A stretch of DNA of 30,531 bases from JABMPU01 sp964457455 (lineage in GTDB: Bacteria > Cloacimonadota > Cloacimonadia > Cloacimonadales > TCS61): positions 1 to 30,531 of the forward strand of contig CAYWJN010000025.1 of NCBI GenBank assembly GCA_964457455.1, in the 5' to 3' direction. The stretch's first letter is position 1. Every line of letters starts with the position of its first letter. Under the pieces are notes generated by a model. That model did not search any database. It was given only the letters and a program-made list of their open reading frames with translations, and was not told where the DNA came from. Both the position numbers and the translations under genes were made by a program. Below are positions 1-7,457 of the stretch, piece after piece.

Positions 1-19
1 GCTGTCCCTACATATTAAT

Positions 20-56
20 TTGCTAATTGCTAACAGGCTAATAGCTAACCAGCTAC
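20..56. repeat. Short GCTAA-type tandem repeat at the leuS 3' end
   Basis: Five imperfect copies of a 7-8 bp unit (gctaatt, gctaacag, gctaata, gctaacca, gctac) lie side by side. On the minus strand they read as a run of ttagc-like words. The array begins just after, and partly overlaps, the leuS stop codon (TAG on the minus strand), so it forms the start of the leuS 3' untranslated region. It has no strong hairpin and no T-run, so it is not an obvious terminator. Confidence 0.5.
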
Positions 57-2614
57 TTCGCAACTATACTCACCAATTTCTTAGGTACAACGATGATCTT
101 CTTGATCTCTTTTCCTTGAAGATGTTTTTTCACGTTTTCTAATTCCAGTACTTTTTCTTTTATTTCTTCTTCTGCTGTTGAAGGAGCAACAGAAAGTTTT
201 CCCCTGATTTTCCCCATTATCTGAACAACATAAGTAATTTCATCTTTAATAAGGAAGGCAGGATTATATTCTGGAATTCCAAATTCGTGAACCAGATATT
301 CATTTCCAATCATTTGCCAAAGTTCTTCCGAAATATGCGGAGCAAAGAAATACAACAGTCTGGGAATGATAGCACAGGATTCTGCAAATATTGCTTTTTC
401 AGTATCATTCAAATTTTCCGATTCTGTGATGCTATAAACATTATTCAGATGCTCCATAATGGCAGCGATATCAGTGTTAAACTGCATTTTGTTTTCAATA
501 TCGTCCAGAACTTTCTTAATTGTATAATGCGTACTGTAACGCAATTCCTTAATTTCATTAGAAATTCTTCGTGTCTCTTCGTGTCCCTTCACGGCTAAAT
601 CATTTTCCTTTCGTGTCAATTCGTGCGAATTCGTGGATGAATTATTTTCTTGTGCATTTTTGTGCATTTTTGTGGCTATTCTTATTAATTCTAGATTTTC
701 CTCAAACAATCTCCACACACGATTAAGGAAGCGAAATGCTCCTTTTACAGCTTCATCATTCCATTCCACATCCTTTTCGGGTGGAGAAGCGAACAGCATA
801 AAAACCCTCAAACTATCAGATCCATAACGATCGACGATATATTGCGGATCGACTGCATTTCCTTTTGATTTGCTCATTTTTGCACCGTCTTTATAAACCA
901 TTCCCTGTGTAAGCAAACGTGCAAAAGGCTCATCAGAACTCACCAGCCCAATATCCCGCATAAATTTATGAAAGAACCGCGCATACATCAGGTGCATCAC
1001 AGCATGCTCGATTCCACCGATATATTTATCTACCGGAAGCCAGTAATCAGCTTTTTCTTTATCAAATGGAATCTTATCATTTTTTGCATCTGCATAACGG
1101 GCAAAATACCAGGAACTATCAACAAAAGTATCCATTGTATCTGTTTCTCTTATGGCAGCACCACCGCATTTAGGACAGGTTGTATTTACCCATTCAGTAA
1201 CGGAAAGTAGTGGATTCTGCGTTGTTTTTCCCAGTTGGACTTTTTCAGGTAGTTTCACAGGCAAGTCATCATCAGGGACAAGTACAATCCCGCAATTATC
1301 ACAATAAACAATTGGTATTGGAGTTCCCCAATATCTTTGACGGGAAATCCCCCAATCTCGCAACCTGTAAGTTATGGTGTGTTTTCCGGTTTTCTGCTGC
1401 GTCATCCAATCGGTAATTGAATTTTGGGAAGAAACACTTTCCATACCGTCAAATTGAGCTGAATTAACCAGTATTCCAGGTTCGATATAAGCTTCAGTCA
1501 TTTCTTCCAAAACTAAACTTTTTTCAGGATTTTGGATAACTAATTTTATTGGAATTTCATATTTCTTGGCAAATTCAAAATCTCTCTGATCGTGAGCAGG
1601 AACAGCCATCACAGCACCGGTTCCGTAATCCATCAAAACATAGTTAGTAACCCATATCTGAACTTTTTCTTCATTAACAGGATTAAGTGCATATCTACCT
1701 GTGAATATTCCTTCTTTTGTGGTGTCTTCTGCAGTTCTGGTAATTTTATCCTCGTTCATAACTTTATCGCAGAATTTTCTTATCTCGGAATCTTCCGGTT
1801 CATCTTTCAGCCACCTAATCATAAGAGGATGTTCCGGCGGAAGAGCCATAAATGTGCAGCCAAAAATCGTATCCGGACGAGTCGTGAAAACCTTGATGAT
1901 ATTTTCAGAATCTTGCAGCCTGAACCACATTTCGGTGCCAAATCTTTTTCCTATCCAGTTCGTCTGCATGGTTTTCACGCGCTCTGGCCAATCGATCACT
2001 TTGGAAAAATCCAACAATTCCTCTGCATAATCAGTTATCTTAAAAAACCACTGCTCCAACTCTTTTTGACGAACAACTGTCTCACAACGCCAACATATTC
2101 CGTCCTCAACCTGTTCATTAGCCAGCACAGTCTGGCAGGAATCACACCAGTTCACAAAAGATGTTTTTTTGTAAACCAGCCCTTTTTCATACATCTTTTT
2201 GAAAAGCCATTGCCCCCACCTGTAATAATCTGAATGGCAGGTACTTACCTCACGTTCCCAATCCAAACCAAAACCGATAGCATCAAACTGATTCCGCATA
2301 ATATCGATATTGTCATCTGTAGTTTTCCTGGGATGAGAGTTATTCTCTATTGCACAATTTTCCGCAGGCAGTCCAAAAGAATCGTATCCCATGGGCTGCA
2401 TTACATTAAATCCCTGCATTAATTTATATCGTGAAATTGCATCAGCAATGGAGTAATTGGAAACATGACCCATATGTAGAGCACCGGAAGGATAAGGGAA
2501 CATGGACAGAACATAATATTTGGTTTTTTTAGAGAAATCTTCAGCATTGAATATCTTTTTTTCCGCCCAGATTTTCTGCCACTTCTTTTCTATTTTTTCA
2601 AATGGATATTCCAT
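53..2614 (-). CDS. leuS: Leucyl-tRNA synthetase
   Basis: This class Ia synthetase charges tRNA-Leu with leucine in the cytoplasm. The 853 residues carry the HIGH signature as HMGH (47-50), the CP1 editing domain with TTRPDT (244-249), cysteine pairs of zinc-ribbon type (157/160, 174/177, 438/441, 480/483), and KMSKS (579-583). The ATG start follows an aggag SD at 6-7 bases. The length is near normal for bacterial LeuRS, but residues about 646-683 do not look like family sequence. They lie between two helices of the anticodon-binding domain and are encoded by nine 10-bp repeat units on the opposite strand (570-680). The protein looks intact despite this. The gene is monocistronic here. The identification is secure; the insertion reading is inference from the repeat pattern. 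Confidence 0.98.
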   Translation of the reverse strand: MEYPFEKIEKKWQKIWAEKKIFNAEDFSKKTKYYVLSMFPYPSGALHMGHVSNYSIADAISRYKLMQGFNVMQPMGYDSFGLPAENCAIENNSHPRKTTDDNIDIMRNQFDAIGFGLDWEREVSTCHSDYYRWGQWLFKKMYEKGLVYKKTSFVNWCDSCQTVLANEQVEDGICWRCETVVRQKELEQWFFKITDYAEELLDFSKVIDWPERVKTMQTNWIGKRFGTEMWFRLQDSENIIKVFTTRPDTIFGCTFMALPPEHPLMIRWLKDEPEDSEIRKFCDKVMNEDKITRTAEDTTKEGIFTGRYALNPVNEEKVQIWVTNYVLMDYGTGAVMAVPAHDQRDFEFAKKYEIPIKLVIQNPEKSLVLEEMTEAYIEPGILVNSAQFDGMESVSSQNSITDWMTQQKTGKHTITYRLRDWGISRQRYWGTPIPIVYCDNCGIVLVPDDDLPVKLPEKVQLGKTTQNPLLSVTEWVNTTCPKCGGAAIRETDTMDTFVDSSWYFARYADAKNDKIPFDKEKADYWLPVDKYIGGIEHAVMHLMYARFFHKFMRDIGLVSSDEPFARLLTQGMVYKDGAKMSKSKGNAVDPQYIVDRYGSDSLRVFMLFASPPEKDVEWNDEAVKGAFRFLNRVWRLFEENLELIRIATKMHKNAQENNSSTNSHELTRKENDLAVKGHEETRRISNEIKELRYSTHYTIKKVLDDIENKMQFNTDIAAIMEHLNNVYSITESENLNDTEKAIFAESCAIIPRLLYFFAPHISEELWQMIGNEYLVHEFGIPEYNPAFLIKDEITYVVQIMGKIRGKLSVAPSTAEEEIKEKVLELENVKKHLQGKEIKKIIVVPKKLVSIVAK
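570..680. repeat. Nine decamer repeat units in-frame within leuS
   Basis: On the plus strand there are three blocks, each of three 10-bp units: 570-599 (units such as cgtgtctctt, ending cacggctaaa), 612-641 (cgtgtcaatt and relatives) and 651-680 (tgtgcatttt twice, then tgtggctatt). Block starts are 42 and 39 bp apart, both multiples of three, so the leuS frame stays open. Read on the leuS strand they encode a polar stretch rich in K, N, E, T and H. The same unit type occurs between genes elsewhere in the window. Confidence 0.85.
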
Positions 2615-2898
2615 TATTTATCTCCTGAAATTATTTGTTTTTAAAATTTGAATATTTGAGTTGATTTATATTTTCCCCGTTCAGGGGAGTAAAAGGAGAT
2701 GGCTGGAAATAACAACTTTTAGTTGTATGCTCTTTTTCCAATTAAAAGAAAAAATTTTCTCAGTCATCTTAACTTCCTTATTCTGAATTCGGTAGCCAGT
2801 TTTGAAAGGAAAGGATTTTGGTCAAATATTTTTTTGAATGAAAAAAAACTTGTCAGGTTTTTGATACTTGACCGATTTATCTTTATTAGGAGGGTATC
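2615..2898. other. Intergenic region between leuS and the small membrane protein
   Basis: This 284-bp AT-rich spacer separates two divergent genes and so should hold the promoters of both. The visible structure is a small hairpin at 2674-2688 (tcccc, 5-base loop, gggga). It is followed by agtaaaaggagatgg, which resembles the purine-rich tail of other repeats here. A 61-codon frame at 2723-2908 has no convincing start signal or recognisable protein and is not called. Confidence 0.5.
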
Positions 2899-3099
2899 AT
2901 GGGAATGATTAAATTTTTTAACAAAAAAGTTAGATTTTTTACAATTTGGGATATCAAGCTTATTCAGCTTTGTTCAATGTTAGTCATTATTATCCTGATA
3001 AAGTTAATTCCGGAAATTACTTCTTTGGGTTATTGGTGGTATATTGTACTTCTGATTTTAGCTGCTATCAGACCGATTTATGTGATGTTTTTGAAATAG
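2899..3099 (+). CDS. Small two-helix membrane protein, unknown function
   Basis: This 66-residue protein is not assigned to a family. The start is well supported: ATG follows an aggaggg SD at about 5 bases. The N-terminus is basic (residues 1-12, several K and R). Two hydrophobic segments follow at about 20-37 and 47-64, joined by a short loop containing GYWW, so it is predicted to be an integral inner-membrane hairpin. It ends 18 bp before the convergent res stop codon. No partner gene is adjacent on the same strand. The strong SD and clean membrane pattern argue that it is real; the role is unknown. Confidence 0.6.
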   Translation: MGMIKFFNKKVRFFTIWDIKLIQLCSMLVIIILIKLIPEITSLGYWWYIVLLILAAIRPIYVMFLK

Positions 3100-3117
3100 T
3101 AGGGGAGAATTGATTAT

Positions 3118-5760
3118 CTAATCCAGATCCGAAACTGTAGAAATAGAACCTCTGAAGGTAACATCCCCAAATTCTCTGAAATGAGCTTTACCGCATTGAA
3201 TTCTTTGTTCTTCGCTCTTTCTTAATTGTTGACCTTCCGATTTTGTTTCGGCTACGAAATAGACTTTTGATTCATTCTTTTTTATCAAAGCCCAATCAGG
3301 ATTGTATTTGCCGATTGGCGTTTTTATATGAAACCAGAAAGGAAGTTTGAAATAAAACTCAATATCATCTCTTGTTTCACATTCTTTGGCAAACTCATAT
3401 TCAACATTTGAATCGAGTGGGATAAAATTTTCGTAAATTGTTTTTTGTGAGTTATTCACTTTATAGGCAATATTGTCCAAATAGATTTTAATTTCATCAT
3501 CTTTGAAAAGAAGCATATCATAGTTTTTGTTTCCAATTTTTTCATATTTGATGCCGTCGATGATCAATTCATTCAAAACATCTTTTATTTTCTGAACAAC
3601 AAAATCCATAAAAAGTTGCGGATTTATTAGAACATCCGGCAAACGATCTGAATTTCTCAAAATCTGCAAAATCGTTGAACGGGTTAAACCCGTCTTATTC
3701 TGAATATAATTTAAAACATCAGGAATTGAAAACTCATTTTTAAGATAGATTTTCTTTGAACCTTTAATATCAAAACCAACTCCCTTATCATCATATTTTA
3801 TTGCGGTTTTTGTAGATTTCAAAACCGTCTTTGTGATTTCAGGAATTTCTTTTATTTCATTAGAAGCTTTATAAATCAAATCGGAACTTTTATAATTTAC
3901 ACGAGATGTGGTTTTATTTTTAATTCTTTCCCAGATTTCTTTGAAATTCTCATCGAGTTCAAAACCTTTTCTATACTCTACTTTTATTCTATCTCGTTTG
4001 TTCTTAATTCTACCTTTGAAAGAAACTCCGCAATCATCCTCGATCTCTTTCTGAAGCTGTTTGGCAAAATCTTCATAACTTTCATTGGCAATCACAGTTA
4101 AGCGATTAATGTTATTATCAAATATTCTTTCACCTTTCTGATTTACGGAAAGTCTCAAACCTCTCCCGATTTCCTGCCTTTTCTTGAGTTCGGATTTGGT
4201 TTCATTCAAAGTGCAGATTTGAAAAACATTCGGATTATCCCAGCCTTCCCTCAAAGCCGAATGACTGAAAATAAATCTCAAAGGTTCATTTGTATCCAAT
4301 AATTTTTCTTTTTCTTTCATTATCAATTTGAAAGTATCAATGTCTGCTTGAGATTTTGCTGCTTTTTGAGAATCCTTAAAATGTCCTTTCTTATCCTGTG
4401 CAAAGTATCCATTATGAACTTCATTTATTGGAAAAGGAATCAAATCTTTATAAGCAGTTTTATCTGAATATTTATTAAATATCTCTTCAAACCAAACTGC
4501 CAATTTACCTTTCAATAAATTACCGGATTCATCATACTTCCTATAATTAGCAACTCTATCGATGAAGAAAAGAGAAAGAACTTTTATCCCTTTCTTTTGC
4601 AAGATTCTCTCTTTTTTGAAATGTTCCTCGATTGTTTTTTCTATCTGGAATTTCATTATTTCATCTGTTATCCCACCACGAGATTCACCGACAAAAATAT
4701 CATCTCCATTCGATAAAGAAATACATTCATTGGAAACATCTATCTCATTTACGATATAACCGTTTTTATAAATTTCCCGATAATTGGAAGCTTTGTAAAG
4801 ATCATCACCGACTTTTACAGATAATGATTTTTTAATAACTCCTTTATTTGTGTTTTGGATTATACGGATTCTGGCAGAGGTTTGAGTTGTAGTTGAACTA
4901 ACTTTTTCCAGACTTATAAAAGCATCGTTAAAATCATTTTCCGAAACTACGGAATCAACCTCGATATGCTTCACCAAACCGAGATCATAAGCCTGAACAG
5001 GATTCAAGCTGTAAACCAAATTATAATAGTTTGTGTGAGTAGCGGAATATCGAAGAGTGCAGCAATAATTCAGATTTTCAATTGCTTTTTTGCGGATCGG
5101 TGTTTCCATATTTTGCGGTTCATCCACAATAACTATCGGATTTGTGTATTGAATGAATTCTATCGGTTTTTTGCCGGTCAGCTTATCATTCGGTTTATTG
5201 ATTATATTTTCATCTTTAGCAAATGAATCGATATTTATAACTAAAATCTGGATATTATTATTTGTAGCATAAGAACGAAGATTTGAAACCTTCCTGGAAT
5301 CATACACTTCAAGATTTACAGGAGTTTTATCATATAGATTTTGGAAATGCTCATTTGTGATTTGCAGATTTTTGATCACACCTTCACGAATAGCAACACT
5401 GGGAACAACTATCACAAATTTCTTGAATCCATAATTTTTGTTGAGTTCATAAATCGTTCGCAGATAAACATAAGTTTTGCCTGTTCCGGTTTCCATCTCC
5501 ACTGAAAAGTGCATTCCATCTAATTTTTCAGATACAGGTTCGATTCCATTTTGTCTTTGAATCGATTGCAGGTTTTTCAGGATTTGTTCGTCATTCAAAA
5601 CAATTCTGTTGCCCACACCCGTTTCGGAAAATTGCAAGCTTGTATCTGAAAATGTAAAGTCCAGTTCGCTTTGATTTAAAGGTTGTCCTTCAAACAAATC
5701 AACAATTGATTTTATTGCATCTAATTGAAAGGATTGGTTGGGGTCGAATTTTAGTTTCAT
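3118..5760 (-). CDS. res: Type III restriction enzyme, Res subunit
   Basis: This is the helicase/endonuclease subunit that, in type III systems, works with Mod to translocate along or switch on DNA and cut near the recognition site. The 880 residues show a superfamily 2 helicase core: TGTGKT Walker A (91-96), DEPQ box (213-216) and a motif VI-like QEIGRGLR (about 530). The C-terminal nuclease motif of PD-(D/E)xK type is PD (821-822) with ETK (838-840). The length is typical of Res. The ATG lies 3 bp after the DUF1016 stop codon, so the two are translationally linked, although no strong SD is visible. It is the last gene of the operon mod - DUF1016 nuclease - res. The gene itself appears intact, but its partner mod is frameshifted. 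Confidence 0.93.
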   Translation of the reverse strand: MKLKFDPNQSFQLDAIKSIVDLFEGQPLNQSELDFTFSDTSLQFSETGVGNRIVLNDEQILKNLQSIQRQNGIEPVSEKLDGMHFSVEMETGTGKTYVYLRTIYELNKNYGFKKFVIVVPSVAIREGVIKNLQITNEHFQNLYDKTPVNLEVYDSRKVSNLRSYATNNNIQILVINIDSFAKDENIINKPNDKLTGKKPIEFIQYTNPIVIVDEPQNMETPIRKKAIENLNYCCTLRYSATHTNYYNLVYSLNPVQAYDLGLVKHIEVDSVVSENDFNDAFISLEKVSSTTTQTSARIRIIQNTNKGVIKKSLSVKVGDDLYKASNYREIYKNGYIVNEIDVSNECISLSNGDDIFVGESRGGITDEIMKFQIEKTIEEHFKKERILQKKGIKVLSLFFIDRVANYRKYDESGNLLKGKLAVWFEEIFNKYSDKTAYKDLIPFPINEVHNGYFAQDKKGHFKDSQKAAKSQADIDTFKLIMKEKEKLLDTNEPLRFIFSHSALREGWDNPNVFQICTLNETKSELKKRQEIGRGLRLSVNQKGERIFDNNINRLTVIANESYEDFAKQLQKEIEDDCGVSFKGRIKNKRDRIKVEYRKGFELDENFKEIWERIKNKTTSRVNYKSSDLIYKASNEIKEIPEITKTVLKSTKTAIKYDDKGVGFDIKGSKKIYLKNEFSIPDVLNYIQNKTGLTRSTILQILRNSDRLPDVLINPQLFMDFVVQKIKDVLNELIIDGIKYEKIGNKNYDMLLFKDDEIKIYLDNIAYKVNNSQKTIYENFIPLDSNVEYEFAKECETRDDIEFYFKLPFWFHIKTPIGKYNPDWALIKKNESKVYFVAETKSEGQQLRKSEEQRIQCGKAHFREFGDVTFRGSISTVSDLD

Positions 5761-5763
5761 AAT

Positions 5764-6882
5764 TTACTGATTTCTCTGCTGTTCAATAAGCTTTCTCTCT
5801 CTTTTGAGTTCCATACTCAACTCTTCTTCCGTCGGTAAATAAAGTTGATATTTTGAAGAGAACAATTGCTTATTATCTTTCAAAACAGAATATTTTGCAA
5901 CTGCTTCGTTTTTCTCTGAACAAAGAATTATACCGATTGTCGGACTGTCTCCCTCTATCTTATATTTATCTTCAAACATCCGAACATACATATCCATTTG
6001 TCCAATATCTTGATGAGTAAGTTTACCAATTTTCAAATCTATTAAAACAAAGCATTTCAAAATATAATTATAGAAAACCATATCTATGTAGAAGTATTCA
6101 TTTTCGGCAGTTATTCTCTTCTGCCTGTCCACGAAACAAAAACCTTTGCCAAGTTCCAAAAGAAATTCCTGCAGCTTATCTATAAGTGATTGCTCTAATT
6201 CAGATTCACGATAAGAAGCTCGATCCTTCAAATCCAGAAATTCTAAAACAACAGGATCCTTCAAAATATTTTCCGGTTTGAGTTTTGCTGTTTTTTCTTC
6301 AGCTTCTTTAATAATACAGTCTTTATCTTTGCTGGATAATATTCTTTCATAATAAAAGCTGTTAATTTGACGTTCAAGTGCTCTTGTGCTCCATTCACAA
6401 TCTGCTGCTTCATTCATATACCATTCACGAGCTTTGGGATTTTTCACTCTTATTAAAAATTTGTAATGAGTCCAGGACAATTCGCTCCGCAGTGCAGAGT
6501 GTTTTGCAGATATTGTGTAGTTTGCTGAATCAGTGGAAGTTGTGAGTGCTTTCTTTGAATCCTGTGATTCGCTCCGCACTGCGGAGCGAATTGAAAAGTA
6601 ATTGTAAAATTGCCGCATATTTCTTAAACTTTGTTCGGAAAATCCTTTTCCAAAATCTGTTGTTAGTTTCTTTGATAATTCTTTTATCAAATATGAACCA
6701 TATTTCGCCTTATCTTTTCCGTTTTGCTCTTCTTCCACAATGATCTGTCCGATATTCCAATATGCTTCCACCATTACAAAATTAACAGTTCGATAAACCT
6801 TGGAACGTGCATTTTCAAGGATGTTTCTGATCTCAGAATATGTTTCATTAATATTTGATACTTCCGATTTCATTCCTTTCAC
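5764..6882 (-). CDS. DUF1016/YhcG-type PD-(D/E)xK nuclease-family protein
   Basis: This 372-residue protein has the two-part build of the DUF1016 (YhcG) family. The N-terminal helical domain contains YWNIGQIIVEEEQ and SWTHYKFLIRV. The C-terminal PD-(D/E)xK-like domain contains FCFVDRQKR, then YIDMVFYN and LIDLKIG (putative catalytic D and D-x-K). Such genes are common in restriction-modification loci, probably as accessory nucleases, but their biochemical role is uncertain. The GTG start overlaps the mod stop in a GTGA arrangement, and res follows after 3 bp, so it sits inside the type III operon. An in-frame ATG three codons in is the alternative start. Residues about 98-135 are a low-complexity stretch (S, A, T, RSE) encoded by a duplicated palindromic sequence, which looks like an insertion. 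Confidence 0.85.
   Translation of the reverse strand: MKGMKSEVSNINETYSEIRNILENARSKVYRTVNFVMVEAYWNIGQIIVEEEQNGKDKAKYGSYLIKELSKKLTTDFGKGFSEQSLRNMRQFYNYFSIRSAVRSESQDSKKALTTSTDSANYTISAKHSALRSELSWTHYKFLIRVKNPKAREWYMNEAADCEWSTRALERQINSFYYERILSSKDKDCIIKEAEEKTAKLKPENILKDPVVLEFLDLKDRASYRESELEQSLIDKLQEFLLELGKGFCFVDRQKRITAENEYFYIDMVFYNYILKCFVLIDLKIGKLTHQDIGQMDMYVRMFEDKYKIEGDSPTIGIILCSEKNEAVAKYSVLKDNKQLFSSKYQLYLPTEEELSMELKRERKLIEQQRNQ
6480..6591. repeat. In-frame direct repeat with palindrome in the DUF1016 gene
   Basis: attcgctccgca occurs at 6480-6491 and again at 6567-6578, exactly 87 bp (29 codons) apart; over 21 bp the copies match at about 18 positions. The second copy completes a near-perfect palindrome at 6567-6591 with 11-bp arms (attcgctccgc / gcggagcgaat) and a 3-bp loop. 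It encodes the paired RSA-RSE and ALRSEL strings. Confidence 0.75.
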
Positions 6883-7457
6883 ACCACCTTAAACTCAATC
6901 CCAGCATCTTTCATTTGCAGGATCGTATTGGTTTTTAACTGGTCACTTTCCTCAAAAAGTTTATCGAGTGTTATTACTTTCTGCGGTTTTGCTTTAATGA
7001 TTTTTTTAATAATTTCTTCATTAATTTTTGATAATGCAATTACCAATTCATTTTTATTGATTAGATAATAACACACCCCGCCTTCCAATCGTTGATTTAC
7101 ACACCCCGCGACTGAAGTCGCACCCCTCTCAAGAGGGGATTTTTTTTGGATTTTACAATTCAAATCTATACCGAATTTTAAAAGTAATTCGTAAAGCATA
7201 TTTTCTTCGGTGGCTTCTTCTTTTACCGGATTAACAAAATAATTAAGTTGTTCTTCTAATTCTTCACCGGTTTCAAATTTATCACCACGCCAAATCTTGA
7301 AATTGGAGTTCTGCAGCTTGAAAACTTTGAAACCGAGATCCTGTTTATTTTTTCTAAAATTTAATTTTTCTTTTTGTTCATTTTCAATCTTCTTTATTAC
7401 TCTGCGAATCCTTTCTTTTCCGATATCTGCGATAGTTTCGAATCCTGTTTTATTAGG
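6879..7457 (-). pseudogene. mod: C-terminal part of frameshifted type III Mod
   Basis: From 7457 to the TGA at 6879 the frame reads PNKTGFETIADIGKERI onward for 192 codons. This is the usual continuation of Mod after the motif where the upstream part stops. It includes the conserved IWRGDKF-like region and the family's C-terminal end (LYELLLKFGIDLN ... KTNTILQMKDAGIEFKVV). It is one base out of frame with the N-terminal part: removing one C at 7456-7457 would give a single reading frame of about 640 codons. An internal ATG at 7199 could give a 106-residue product, but no SD precedes it. Residues 21-43 after that ATG (7071-7139) are a repeat-derived insertion. The gene could be inactive, or the shift could be a sequencing error. 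Confidence 0.85.
7071..7139. repeat. Two-hairpin repeat inserted in-frame in mod
   Basis: On the plus strand two compact hairpins lie side by side: gcgact-ga-agtcgc, and cccctct-ca-agagggg followed by a T-run. On the mod strand this encodes about 23 residues (SPLERGATSV and onward to LEGGVCY), in the middle of an otherwise family-like Mod C-terminus. Sequences of this form are familiar as intergenic hairpin repeats in many draft bacterial genomes; that recollection was not checked here. Confidence 0.7.

Noticed and set aside
570..680. CRISPR-like array (regular short repeats)
   Set aside because: Units are only 10 bp, vary in sequence, have no unique spacers and no cas genes nearby.
1592..2233. 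213-codon frame opposite leuS
   Set aside because: Antisense to a conserved part of leuS; its residue pattern is that of a shadow frame.
2723..2908. 61-codon frame upstream of the small membrane protein
   Set aside because: No SD, no recognisable protein pattern; sits in a divergent promoter region and overlaps the well-supported start at 2899.
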